This document shows, piece by piece, positions 36,617 through 45,971 of a DNA stretch of 64,000 nt. The stretch comes from Bradyrhizobium betae (lineage in GTDB: Bacteria; Pseudomonadota; Alphaproteobacteria; Rhizobiales; Xanthobacteraceae): NCBI RefSeq assembly GCF_004123905.1, contig NZ_MZXW01000004.1:186001-250000 (forward strand), in the 5' to 3' direction. Made by a program: the position numbers and the translations under genes. The notes beneath the pieces are model-generated. The model was given only the letters and a program-made list of their open reading frames with translations, was not told where the DNA came from and did not search any database. Numbering within the stretch: the first letter of the stretch is position 1; each line of letters starts with the position of its first letter.

Positions 36617-36979
36617 CGGATCTTCGCTCGGTCTGACGTGCGGGGGACGCGCGGCGTCAACATACATCGTCCATTTCCCGAGACCTGGCGTGACATCGGT
36701 TGGACCCGGTAAACGTGGTCACAGTCGCCGGGTCTGGATCGCTGATTAACGAAAGTTTTAGTCACTATTGTTGCGCTTGAGCGCCCACGGGCCGCGATGA
36801 ACTGGCACAAACTGCACAGTAATATGCGGAAATACATGTCAGCCATGCGAGGTTTCAGTCCATAGGAAATACTACCCAGTGGTTGTGCGCAAAACATGGG
36901 TGTATGCTCTGCGTCATTCCCTTAGGGGTGGCGCGTGCAGCTCGAGTCGCCGCTGCCGAGGCCACTAGGCGGATAGTTC
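36617..36979 (+). other. Gap upstream of the sensor kinase gene
   Basis: About 360 bases with no gene. It contains a small hairpin GCGCTTGAGCGC and the sequence TAGGAAATACTACCC about 100 bases before the kinase start, which has a partial dyad (TAGnnnnTACTA). No FNR/FixK-type TTGAT-N4-ATCAA box is present. A promoter for the kinase is expected here but is not convincing by eye. Confidence 0.3.
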
Positions 36980-38194
36980 TTGAAATCGCCGTTGAGAGTC
37001 GTTTTCGGGAATGGTCTGGGAAGTCGGGTGCGTACCGTGAAACCGTGCAATGCCAACTCGCTGACGCGGCCCAGCATCACGGAGCAGCTGATTGTCTCGG
37101 AAGCGATCGGCGGTCGGTTAGACGGGACCGACTGTGAAGACCTTCTTTTTGCGGTGTACCCGCTGCGTGGCGGTTTCGCATATGAGGGGATCAATCACGC
37201 TTTCGAAGTAGTCCTTGGAATGTCATCGCGCGAAGTGTCGGGCCTGGACATCTTCGATTGTATGGGAAGCGACGATTCTGAGTCTGTCTGTGAGGGCCTC
37301 GAGGCATGTCTTGCAGAGCGAACTGAGGTTCGAATCCACCACAGCCTGACTCTCGGTGGTTTCCGGCGGGACGTCGAAACAATCGTTGTTCCGATCCTCG
37401 ATCCTATGGCGGGTGTCGTTGTCCGATTCATCGGTCGTCACCGGATTCTCTCTAAGGAGTTTCCCGAAGGCGGAGCCGACGAGGCCCTCAACCCTCGCAG
37501 CAGCGTCGGCTTGGCTTCCATTCAGGAAGATATCCAGCAACGGATAGCGTCCGAGCTTCATGATTCGACCTGCCAGCACCTGATTGCCGCGAGCCTCGGT
37601 ATGATGCGTATCCGCACCTGCCTTGGCACGGCCGATGGGCTCGATCGCATTTGCGACGATGTCGATGAATCGATTGACCAGGCCGTGAGGGAGATCCGCG
37701 CTCTCACCTATCTGCTACATCCGCAGAACCTGATGGCGCAGGGACTGAAGGCGACGATCGAGTGCTACGCTTACGGCTTTGCCGCACGTACGTCGTTGCG
37801 CGTCGGCATCGACATCGACGCCTCTGTCGATCAGCTCTCTTACGAGAGCCAGCGTTCGTTGCTACGCGTCGTCCAGGAAGGGCTCACCAACATATTCCGC
37901 CATGCGAAGGCGACGGACGTCAAAATTGTAGTCGACGCGACTAACGGGCAGTTGCGGTTGACGATCTGCGACAATGGGCGCGGCTTTCCAGTCCGCCGGG
38001 CGACCGACGGAAACAGCGCGATGTCGATGGGGGTCGGTATTCCGGCCATGAGGGCGAGACTTAAGCAGCTTGGCGGCACGCTTGAGATCCGGTCCAATCC
38101 GGAGCCGCCGCACTCCGGCACAACGTTGTGCGCGATTTTCCCGCATCGCGTCGAAGCGAAGCGGCGAAAGCGGCGATCGCCGTTGCAATCATGA
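36980..38194 (+). CDS. NarL-type sensor histidine kinase (HisKA_3)
   Basis: A 404-residue kinase. The N-terminal ~150 residues resemble a PAS domain (GGFAYEGINHAFEVVLGMSS, then VETIVVPILDPMAGVVVRFI). The HisKA_3 H-box is RIASELHDSTCQHLIAASLG (phospho-His in ELHD). The HATPase_c domain has an N-box (VVQEGLTNIFRHAKATD), G1 box (ICDNGRGF) and G2-like GVGIPAMRARLKQLGGTLEI. No membrane segment is visible, so it is probably cytosolic. The first codon (TTG) is uncertain. Two NarL-type response regulators follow and are likely partners. Confidence 0.88.
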   Translation: MKSPLRVVFGNGLGSRVRTVKPCNANSLTRPSITEQLIVSEAIGGRLDGTDCEDLLFAVYPLRGGFAYEGINHAFEVVLGMSSREVSGLDIFDCMGSDDSESVCEGLEACLAERTEVRIHHSLTLGGFRRDVETIVVPILDPMAGVVVRFIGRHRILSKEFPEGGADEALNPRSSVGLASIQEDIQQRIASELHDSTCQHLIAASLGMMRIRTCLGTADGLDRICDDVDESIDQAVREIRALTYLLHPQNLMAQGLKATIECYAYGFAARTSLRVGIDIDASVDQLSYESQRSLLRVVQEGLTNIFRHAKATDVKIVVDATNGQLRLTICDNGRGFPVRRATDGNSAMSMGVGIPAMRARLKQLGGTLEIRSNPEPPHSGTTLCAIFPHRVEAKRRKRRSPLQS

Positions 38195-38311
38195 GTGCCA
38201 GCGCGGGCACCCGGTAAAGATGATCACGGGTCGCCGGTTGCAGGCGGCTTCCGCCGCCGGCCTCCGGCACTCGAAAGCTGAGCACGGAGTTGATGATCGG
38301 GAGTCCCTGCC

Positions 38312-38941
38312 ATGAAGCGAATCCTTATCGCCGACGATCACGAAGCCGTCCGTTCGGGCCTCCGCGCGGTGCTCGCGCAACGTGCCGACTGGGAGGTGGT
38401 CGCGGAGGCGAGCGACGGCAGCAAGGCGGTCGCCGCCGCGATCGAGAGCCAGCCGCATGTCGCGATCGTCGATTTTTCGATGCCGCGCATGACAGGGGTG
38501 GAGGTTGCCCGTCGGATCAAGCAGTACCCGCTATTGACCGAGGTTCTGATCTTTACCGTTCACAACTCTAGTCTGTTGGCCCAGCAGGCCTATCAGGCCG
38601 GCGCGCGGGCGTTCCTGGTGAAGTCCGACGCGAACAAGCTGCTGCTGGCGGCTGTCGAGTCTCTGCTGATTCACAGGCCATTCTGTGTCAAGAACGGGTC
38701 GAACGAGTTCGGTCGCGAACTGGCTGACGCCGCGAACGTGCACCAGGGTCTTACGCCACGCGAGCGGCTTGTCGTCAAGCTGGTCGCTGAGGGCTATAGC
38801 AACAAGGGCATTAGCGCCATCCTGAACCTCAGTGTGAAGACGACGGAGGCTCACCGCGCGGCCGCGATGCGAAAGCTCGACGTGAACTCGACCGCCGGTC
38901 TGGTCCGGTACGCCGTGCGAGCAAGACTGATTGATGCGTGA
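38312..38941 (+). CDS. NarL/FixJ-type response regulator (first of tandem pair)
   Basis: A 209-residue response regulator. The receiver domain has the acidic pair D8-D9 (IADDHEAV), phospho-acceptor Asp54 (VAIVDFSMPRMTG) and Lys104 (FLVKSDANK). The C-terminal LuxR-type HTH shows LTPRERLVVKLVAEGYSNKG with ISAILNLSVKTTEAH. It lies 117 bases after the kinase. The second regulator (39096) has the same key residue numbering and a near-identical HTH ending, so the two are diverged duplicates. Confidence 0.94.
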   Translation: MKRILIADDHEAVRSGLRAVLAQRADWEVVAEASDGSKAVAAAIESQPHVAIVDFSMPRMTGVEVARRIKQYPLLTEVLIFTVHNSSLLAQQAYQAGARAFLVKSDANKLLLAAVESLLIHRPFCVKNGSNEFGRELADAANVHQGLTPRERLVVKLVAEGYSNKGISAILNLSVKTTEAHRAAAMRKLDVNSTAGLVRYAVRARLIDA

Positions 38942-39095
38942 TGGAGAGTGCAAATGTCGGTACATTTGCCGCTGAACATCAGGGTTTTGTAGAATAACTC
39001 TCTTGAGGATGGCTGTTAGGATCGGCGTCACTTGGCTGCCGGTCATCTCCGTCGATTGCCCGATAAGTTCTGGGCCGACATGCGGGAACGACGCC

Positions 39096-39731
39096 GTGAA
39101 GCGCATCGTGATTGCCGATGATCATGAAGTTGTGCGTTCTGGGCTTCGCGCGATCGTCGACACGCGCTCCGATTGGATCGTCAGTGGAGAGGCAACCAAC
39201 GGTGAGCAGGCTGTGGCTTTGGCGTTGGAAACGCGTCCAGACATCGTAATCGTCGACTATTCGATGCCGCTCATGAACGGAATCGAAGTTGGTCGCCGCC
39301 TCAGATTGCTGCATCTGCGTACTGAAGTGCTAATCCTCACGATGCACGAAAGCGAGGAGCTCCTGACCGAGGCCGTTCTGGCCGGCATCCGCGGCTTCCT
39401 CTTCAAGTCGGATGCCAGGAAGCATTTGATTTCCGCAATCGAGGCCTTGCTCGACGGTAGGCCTTACTTCACCAGTGTACTGCTGGAGAAGCTGTTGCAT
39501 GACTATCAAATCAATAAGCAGAACAGGTCGGACGTTCTGCTCACCTCTCGCGAACAGAGCGTGGTTCAGCTCATCGCCGAGGGACATACAAACAGAATGA
39601 TCAGCGCCATCTTGAAGCTGAGCGTAAAAACTGTTGAGACCCATCGTGCCGCAGCCATGCGCAAGCTTGGGATGTCGTCGACCGCAGAGCTTGTTCGCTA
39701 TGCTATCCGCAAGAAATTGGTCGCGCCCTGA
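39096..39731 (+). CDS. NarL/FixJ-type response regulator (second of tandem pair)
   Basis: A 211-residue regulator using GTG at 39096, which aligns its N-terminus (VKRIVIADDHEVVRSGLRAI) with the paralogue. Asp54 lies in VIVDYSMPLMNG and Lys104 in FLFKSDARK. The HTH is LTSREQSVVQLIAEGHTNRM with ISAILKLSVKTVETH. A longer TTG-initiated extension to 39003 is unlikely because that leader has no family similarity. Confidence 0.9.
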   Translation: MKRIVIADDHEVVRSGLRAIVDTRSDWIVSGEATNGEQAVALALETRPDIVIVDYSMPLMNGIEVGRRLRLLHLRTEVLILTMHESEELLTEAVLAGIRGFLFKSDARKHLISAIEALLDGRPYFTSVLLEKLLHDYQINKQNRSDVLLTSREQSVVQLIAEGHTNRMISAILKLSVKTVETHRAAAMRKLGMSSTAELVRYAIRKKLVAP

Positions 39732-39907
39732 GCTGGCTGATGGTCGAAGAGTATGTTGATGGCCCGGCGCCTGTTTGGAACGGCTCAGATGCTATCGCCT
39801 TCGTTTTCGGCATTGCCGACATGAAATAACTGACTCCAAGGTGGGCAAGAACCTTGCCGCCGAGGCGTATGGGAACACTCAAGGTGTTCGCTGATCTCGG
39901 TTGGGCA

Positions 39908-40372
39908 TCAGGCGATCGTTCTGCGCGCGCCGGGGCCCGGATGAACGTGGACTGCCTTTGCCGTCAGCGGCTCGCCGCATTCGGAGCAGACCATGACGGG
40001 GTCAAACATCTTGTGGCAATTCTTGTGTTCGTGCAGAAGCGGTCGTCCGCGCGAATCGACCATGTGGATGTTGCCCCAGTGCACGATCGACATGATGATC
40101 GGATAGAGGTCGAGACCCTTCTGCGTCAGGATATATTCGTAGCGCTTGGGTGCATCCTGATAGGGAATTTTGCGAAGCACCCCGAAGCGGACGAGTTTCT
40201 TCAGCCGGTCGGCTAGCAGGTGCCGGGTCACGCCAAGCGACGATTGAAAATCGTCGAATCTGCGGATTCGGAGAAAACATTCGCGCAGGATGAGCAGGCT
40301 CCAGCGGTCACCGATGACCGCCACGGTGCGGGCCAGCGAGCACGGCTCCTCTTCGAGAGCATCCCATTTCAT
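39908..40372 (-). CDS. HxlR-family transcriptional regulator
   Basis: A 154-residue winged-helix protein using ATG at 40372, which is preceded by GGAG at a normal distance; the ATG at 40378 is too close to it. HxlR landmarks are CSLARTVAVIGDRWSLLILR, FDDFQSSLGVTRHLLADRLK and VLRKIPYQDAPKRYEYILTQ. A C-terminal extension contains C119 and CSECGEPL (C129-x2-C132), suggesting zinc binding or thiol sensing. C11 occupies the N-terminal position of redox-active Cys in some HxlR proteins. It faces the catabolic operon at 40580 and very probably represses both. Confidence 0.93.
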   Translation of the reverse strand: MKWDALEEEPCSLARTVAVIGDRWSLLILRECFLRIRRFDDFQSSLGVTRHLLADRLKKLVRFGVLRKIPYQDAPKRYEYILTQKGLDLYPIIMSIVHWGNIHMVDSRGRPLLHEHKNCHKMFDPVMVCSECGEPLTAKAVHVHPGPGARRTIA

Positions 40373-40410
40373 CAACATCTCCAGTCGATCTGCGGCATCT
40401 ACAAAAATAA

Positions 40411-40439
40411 ATTCTAAATCAGAACTCGCTACATTTCAA
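40411..40439 (-). promoter_or_regulatory. Predicted promoter of the HxlR regulator gene, with dyad
   Basis: On the - strand, TTGAAA (rev of 40434-40439) and TAGAAT (rev of 40411-40416) are separated by exactly 17 bases, an almost perfect sigma-70 promoter. The 16-mer ATTCTAAATCAGAACT (40411-40426) overlaps its -10 and spacer. It shows a TTCT-N5-AGAA partial dyad and matches 13 of 16 bases with the second site. This arrangement predicts autorepression. Confidence 0.7.
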
Positions 40440-40492
40440 TAGGATGCCGCATTTTCCGCCATATTTGCGGGCATTGAATGATGATGATCATA

Positions 40493-40521
40493 TTGACAGT
40501 TCTAAAATAGAACTTTAGGAT
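40493..40521 (+). promoter_or_regulatory. Predicted promoter of the catabolic operon, with dyad
   Basis: TTGACA (40493-40498), a 17-base spacer and TAGGAT (40516-40521) form a strong -35/-10 pair. The spacer contains a perfect inverted repeat AGTTCTA-AAA-TAGAACT (40498-40514). A bound repressor would cover the whole RNA polymerase contact zone. The sequence resembles the site at 40411-40426. A transcript starting near 40528 supports GTG 40580 as the first codon rather than GTG 40541, which has no ribosome-binding site. Confidence 0.72.
40498..40514. repeat. HxlR operator candidate (second copy at 40411-40426)
   Basis: AGTTCTAAAATAGAACT is a perfect 7-bp palindromic arm pair around a 3-base centre. 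The second copy, ATTCTAAATCAGAACT at 40411-40426, preserves TTCTAAA and AGAACT. The two centres are about 88 bases apart. Together they fit the binding footprint of a dimeric HxlR repressor, which recognises short dyads. Confidence 0.65.
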
Positions 40522-40579
40522 TCCGGCAACGATCAATCAGGTGGCGAATGACCGTCGCCATCCAAGGGAAGGGCGTTCC

Positions 40580-41218
40580 GTGGCAGCTCCGCTCAAGGTC
40601 GAATTTCACTTCGATTTCGGCAGTCCCAACGCCTACCTCGCCGAGCTTGCGCTGCCCGCCATCGAGCAGCGAACCGGAGTCAAGTTCGACTACGTGCCGG
40701 TGCTGCTCGGCGGCGTCTACAAGGCGACCGGCAACATGTCGCCCGCGGAGTCACTGCGCGGGATCAAGAACAAGCCGGAATACAATGCGCTCGAGACCGA
40801 GCGCTTCCTGCGCCGTCACAATATCACGAAGTTCAGGATGAACCCGTTCTTCCCAGTTAACACGCTCGCCTTGATGCGCGGCGCCGTTGCGGCGGAGTTC
40901 GAGGGGATGTTCGAACCCTATTTCCGCGCGGCCTATCACCACATGTGGGTGGAGCCCAAGAAGATGGACGATGCGCAGGTTTTTCGCGATGCGTTCCTCT
41001 CATCCGGGCTGGACATCGATCGCATCATCGCCCGCGCCCAGCAGGACGACGTCAAGAAGAAGCTGATCGAGAACACAGGCAGCGCCGTGGCGCGCGGCAC
41101 GTTCGGCTCGCCAACGTTCTTCGTCGGCAGCGAGATCTACTTTGGCAAAGATAGCCTGCGCGATGTCGAGGACGAAATCCTTGCGCAATCGGCCGCAGCG
41201 CGGCGCAAGAGCGCCTGA
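40580..41218 (+). CDS. DsbA-fold 2-hydroxychromene-2-carboxylate isomerase-like protein
   Basis: A 212-residue thioredoxin-fold (GST kappa/HCCA isomerase) protein. FHFDFGSPNAYLAELALPAI near the N-terminus carries Ser15, equivalent to the glutathione-activating Ser of HCCA isomerases. KPEYNALETERFLRRHNITK and GTFGSPTFFVGSEIYFGKDS near the C-terminus are standard family features. There is no CxxC, so it is not an oxidoreductase of the DsbA type. It is the first gene after the HxlR-controlled promoter. It probably performs a GSH-dependent isomerisation of a ring-cleavage or CoA intermediate; the exact substrate is unknown. Confidence 0.85.
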   Translation: MAAPLKVEFHFDFGSPNAYLAELALPAIEQRTGVKFDYVPVLLGGVYKATGNMSPAESLRGIKNKPEYNALETERFLRRHNITKFRMNPFFPVNTLALMRGAVAAEFEGMFEPYFRAAYHHMWVEPKKMDDAQVFRDAFLSSGLDIDRIIARAQQDDVKKKLIENTGSAVARGTFGSPTFFVGSEIYFGKDSLRDVEDEILAQSAAARRKSA

Positions 41219-41277
41219 CTGCGCGGAGCCATCCAGAAGAACCGAGCCCGCTAAGGGCCTTTCAACGGGAGGTGTCA

Positions 41278-42825
41278 TTGGAGAACTGGCAGCAGGATGC
41301 AGCCGAAATCACGAATGCGTTGCCGCAGCGCATCCATGAGGTGATGGACCCCTATGTTGCCGCCACACCCGACCGGACGGCGCTGATCGAAGACAATGCC
41401 AGCCTGACCTATCGCGAGCTCGACCGGGCGGTCGGTGCGACGGCCGATGCGCTCCGCGCGCTTGGCATCCGCGCCGGCGATCGCATGATGATTGTCAGCG
41501 AGAATGCGATCGCGCTCGCCTGCCTCCTGTTCGCCGCAAGCCGCCTCGATGCCTGGGCGATCGTCGCCAACCCGCGGCTGTCGCCGCGTGAGCTGGATCA
41601 GATCAGGGATCACAGCGGCGCCCGGCGCACGTTCTTCACGGCAAAGGTCTCCGAAGAGGCGGCCGCGCACGCGACGCGTTGCGACGCTGCGGTGCAGGAT
41701 GTCGGGCCGCTCCACGGCATTGGCGTGTCGGCCTTGAATCGGGATACGCAGGCCGAGCCGGTTGAGGCGAACGGCGCGCGGCAGGTGGCGGTCCTCATCT
41801 ACACCTCCGGTACGACGGGAACGCCGAAGGGCGTCATGCTCACGCATCGGAACCTGCTGTTCTCGGCCAGGACCACGGCGAATTTGCGCAGCATGACGGC
41901 GGACGATGTGCAGTATTGTGTGCTGCCGATCTCGCATATCGTCGGCATCTCGCTGCTGACGATGACGCTGATGGTCGGTGGCCTCACCCGGCTGGTCACG
42001 AAATACAATCCCGCGGCATTGGCCAAGGCGCTGGCCGAGGAAGGCATCACGCTTCTGAACGGCGTGCCCGCCACCTATCAACGGCTTCTGGAATACAAGC
42101 AGATGGCGGGCTTGCCGAAGCTGGAACGCGGTGCGCTGCGCCTGATGAGCGTCGCCGGAGCCCCACTCGATCTTGAGCTCAAGGCTCGGGTCGAGAAGGA
42201 GCTCGGTCTTCCGCTCGGCAACGCCTTTGGCATCACCGAATGCTCGCCCGGAATTTCCGGCGTGCGGCCCGAGGCGCCGCGCAGCGACAATTCGGTCGGC
42301 ATCCTCGTGCCGGGTATCGAGGCCCGGATCGTGGCTCGCGACGGTACTATCGTGACCAACGGCGACATCGGCGAACTGCATGTCCGCGGACCGAACGTGA
42401 TGCGCGGCTACTATCGCGCGCCCGACCTCACGGCCAAAGCCGTCGACCCGGACGGGTGGTTCAACACCGGCGACCTTGCGCGCTTCGAGGGCGATGCGCT
42501 GTTCATCGTTGGCCGTACCAAGGAGATGATCATTCGTTCTGGCTTCAACGTCTATCCGGCCGAGATCGAAGCGGTGCTCAGCACTCATCCGGACGTGGTG
42601 CAATGCGCTGTGGTCGGGCGGCAGGTCCCGGGCAATGAAGAGATCGTGGCCTTCGTCCAGCTCCTCAAAGGCTCCTCGGCCACCGCGCAGGATGTGATGG
42701 CGCATGTCGCGCCGGAGCTCACCTCCTACAAGCGGCCGTCCGAGATCATCCTCATGGACGCGCTGCCGGCGACGTCGACCGGTAAGCTCCTGAAGCACAA
42801 GCTGGCGGAATCGCTGCGCAGCTGA
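41278..42825 (+). CDS. Acyl-CoA synthetase (AMP-dependent ligase)
   Basis: An acyl-adenylate-forming enzyme of about 515 residues. The AMP-binding P-loop is VLIYTSGTTGTPKGVM, with GVPATYQRLLEYKQMAGLPK and NAFGITECSPGISGVRPE in the middle. GWFNTGDLARFEGDALF, KEMIIRSGFNVYPAEIEAVL and the catalytic Lys in ATSTGKLLKHKL close the domain. Shine-Dalgarno GGGAGGTG ends just before TTG at 41278, so I start there; GTG 41272 lies within that site. It activates a carboxylate to a CoA thioester and probably is the first committed step of the pathway. Confidence 0.9.
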   Translation: MENWQQDAAEITNALPQRIHEVMDPYVAATPDRTALIEDNASLTYRELDRAVGATADALRALGIRAGDRMMIVSENAIALACLLFAASRLDAWAIVANPRLSPRELDQIRDHSGARRTFFTAKVSEEAAAHATRCDAAVQDVGPLHGIGVSALNRDTQAEPVEANGARQVAVLIYTSGTTGTPKGVMLTHRNLLFSARTTANLRSMTADDVQYCVLPISHIVGISLLTMTLMVGGLTRLVTKYNPAALAKALAEEGITLLNGVPATYQRLLEYKQMAGLPKLERGALRLMSVAGAPLDLELKARVEKELGLPLGNAFGITECSPGISGVRPEAPRSDNSVGILVPGIEARIVARDGTIVTNGDIGELHVRGPNVMRGYYRAPDLTAKAVDPDGWFNTGDLARFEGDALFIVGRTKEMIIRSGFNVYPAEIEAVLSTHPDVVQCAVVGRQVPGNEEIVAFVQLLKGSSATAQDVMAHVAPELTSYKRPSEIILMDALPATSTGKLLKHKLAESLRS

Positions 42826-42870
42826 AGCGGGTGATATCGCCTCAACATCTTACAAGGCTGGAGAAGTCCC

Positions 42871-43608
42871 ATGCAGAAGAGAAACAAGACGGTTGCGGTG
42901 ATCGGCGCCGGTGACTTCATCGGCGGCGAGATCGCCAAGAAATTCGCCTCCGAGGGCTTCACGATCTTTGCTGGTCGCCGCAATGGCGACAAGCTCGCGC
43001 CCCTGGTCAAGGATATCGAGGCCGCCGGTGGCGAGATCCACGCCCGCTCGCTCGATGCGCGCAAGGAGGAGGAGATCATCTCCTTCCTGAACGACGCCGA
43101 CAAGCTCGCGCCGCTCGAGGTCTGCATCTTCAACATCGGCGCCAACGTCAACTTTCCGATCCTAGAGACCACCGAGCGGGTGTTCCGAAAGGTCTGGGAG
43201 ATGGCCTGCTACTCCGGCTTTCTCGCCGGCCGCGAGGCCGCCCGGCTGATGCTGCCGCGCGGAGGCGGCAACATCTTCTTCACCGGCGCGACCGCGAGCT
43301 TGCGCGGTGGCTCCGGCTATGCCGCCTTCGCCAGCGCCAAGTTCGGTCTGCGGGCGGTGGCGCAGGCGATGGCGCGCGAACTCGGGCCGAAGAACATCCA
43401 TGTCGCGCATCTCATCATCGATTCCGGAGTCGATACCGAATGGGTGCGGCAGCGCCGGCTCGAAGCATTGGGTCCCAACGCGCTCGACGATCCCGATCTG
43501 TTGATGCCGCCTGAATCGGTGGCGACGTCCTATTGGCAGCTCTACCAGCAGCCGAAGAGCGCCTGGACGTTTGAGCTCGAGATCCGTCCCTTCGGCGAGA
43601 AATGGTAG
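42871..43608 (+). CDS. SDR-family protein with Phe in place of the catalytic Tyr (first copy)
   Basis: A 245-residue Rossmann-fold SDR. The cofactor loop is VAVIGAGDFIGGEIAKKFAS, an atypical GxGxxxG. The usual YxxxK motif reads FASAK (Phe153, Lys157), although a Tyr lies earlier at 150. The C-terminus ends WTFELEIRPFGEKW, shared with the SDR at 51622. It lies between the ligase and the acyl-CoA dehydrogenases and may act on a hydroxyacyl- or ketoacyl-CoA. Loss of the usual Tyr suggests an alternative proton donor or a non-redox role. Confidence 0.88.
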   Translation: MQKRNKTVAVIGAGDFIGGEIAKKFASEGFTIFAGRRNGDKLAPLVKDIEAAGGEIHARSLDARKEEEIISFLNDADKLAPLEVCIFNIGANVNFPILETTERVFRKVWEMACYSGFLAGREAARLMLPRGGGNIFFTGATASLRGGSGYAAFASAKFGLRAVAQAMARELGPKNIHVAHLIIDSGVDTEWVRQRRLEALGPNALDDPDLLMPPESVATSYWQLYQQPKSAWTFELEIRPFGEKW

Positions 43609-43620
43609 GGAGCGCATACG

Positions 43621-44802
<1,182 letters not shown>

Positions 44803-44827
44803 CGAACGGCAGCACGGGAGGAATCGG

Positions 44828-45958
44828 ATGGATATCCAGTTCACAGAAGAGCAGGAGCTGCTCCGGTCCAGCGTCCAACGCCTGCTGCGCGACCAATACG
44901 ATTTCGATGCACGCCGCAAGATCGTTGCGAGCGAAGAGGGCTTCAGCCGCAAGCAATGGGAATCGTTCGCGGAGCTCGGTCTGCTGGCTGCGCCAATCTC
45001 CGAGGAGGCGGGTGGTCTCGGTGGTGGGCTTCTGTCGACCATGATCATCATGCAGGAGTTCGGTCGTCATCTCGTCGTCGAACCGTTCGTCGAGACGGTG
45101 ATGCTCGCCGGCGGCCTGCTCGAGCGGGCAGGCTCCGAGGAGCAGAAGCAATGCTTCATTCCCGATATCATCGCCGGCAAGACGATTTGGGCGCTGGCCT
45201 GGACCGAAAAGGCCTCGCGCTTTGATCTTGCCAATGTCGCGACCATTGCACGGCGCGACGGCCAGGATTACATCCTGACCGGCGAGAAGACCGCCGTGAT
45301 CGCCGCGCCCTGGGCGGACTATCTGATCGTCTCGGCCCGGACTTCGGGGCAACGCCGCGATCGTGGCGGCGTCAGCCTGTTTGTGGTCGATCGCCGCGCC
45401 GCCGGTATCGAGCTGCGTAGCTTCAAGACCATCGACGGCCGCCGCGCCGCCGAGATCAATCTTCGTGATGTCAAAGGCGAGTTGCTCGGCAAGGGAGGCG
45501 AGGGCGTCACCGCGCTGGAAGCCTGCCGCGATCGTGCTATCGGTGCGCTCTGTGCCGAGGCGGTTGGCGGGATGGCGGAGCTCAACGCAGCGACCTTGGA
45601 GTACTCCAAAACGCGCAAGCAGTTCGGTGTCACGATCGGCAGCTTCCAGGTGCTGCAGCATCGGATGGTCGACATGTTCATCGCTCATCAGGAAGCACTG
45701 TCCCTGATGCAGCATCTCAATCTTAGCCTAAGCAACGACGAAGCAGGCGTTTCGCGTCTTGCGTCCGGGGCCAAGTCGAAGATCGGCTATGCCGGCAAGT
45801 TCATCGCGGATCAGGCGGTGCAGCTGCATGGCGGCATGGGCATGACCGACGAATTGAACGTCGGACATTATTTCAAGCGGATTTCCTCCATCAACATCCA
45901 GTTCGGCGATCCCGCCTTTCACGTGTTGCGCTACGCGCAGCTCGACGCGGCCGCCTAG
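44828..45958 (+). CDS. Acyl-CoA dehydrogenase (second of pair)
   Basis: A 376-residue acyl-CoA dehydrogenase homologue. [20 protein letters not shown] begins the N-terminal helical domain. [20 protein letters not shown] holds the middle beta domain, and [20 protein letters not shown] the C-terminal helices. The last segment, [20 protein letters not shown], lacks the YEG[TS]-type catalytic Glu. Adjacent unequal ACAD genes of this kind often make alpha2-beta2 heterotetramers in steroid and cyclic-compound degradation, so the two may be subunits of one enzyme. Confidence 0.9.
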   Translation: MDIQFTEEQELLRSSVQRLLRDQYDFDARRKIVASEEGFSRKQWESFAELGLLAAPISEEAGGLGGGLLSTMIIMQEFGRHLVVEPFVETVMLAGGLLERAGSEEQKQCFIPDIIAGKTIWALAWTEKASRFDLANVATIARRDGQDYILTGEKTAVIAAPWADYLIVSARTSGQRRDRGGVSLFVVDRRAAGIELRSFKTIDGRRAAEINLRDVKGELLGKGGEGVTALEACRDRAIGALCAEAVGGMAELNAATLEYSKTRKQFGVTIGSFQVLQHRMVDMFIAHQEALSLMQHLNLSLSNDEAGVSRLASGAKSKIGYAGKFIADQAVQLHGGMGMTDELNVGHYFKRISSINIQFGDPAFHVLRYAQLDAAA

Positions 45959-45971
45959 CAGAGAGGCAGAC

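Noticed and set aside
39740..39829. 29-residue + strand frame (MVEEYVDGPAPVW...) between the second regulator and the HxlR gene
   Set aside because: No convincing ribosome-binding site, and no similarity I recognise. It could be chance or the end of a decayed gene.
41275..42798. Long - strand frame (~507 codons) opposite the acyl-CoA ligase
   Set aside because: It mirrors codon bias of the ligase. The + strand carries complete ligase motifs, while the antisense translation is rich in Arg/His/Asp with no recognisable domain.
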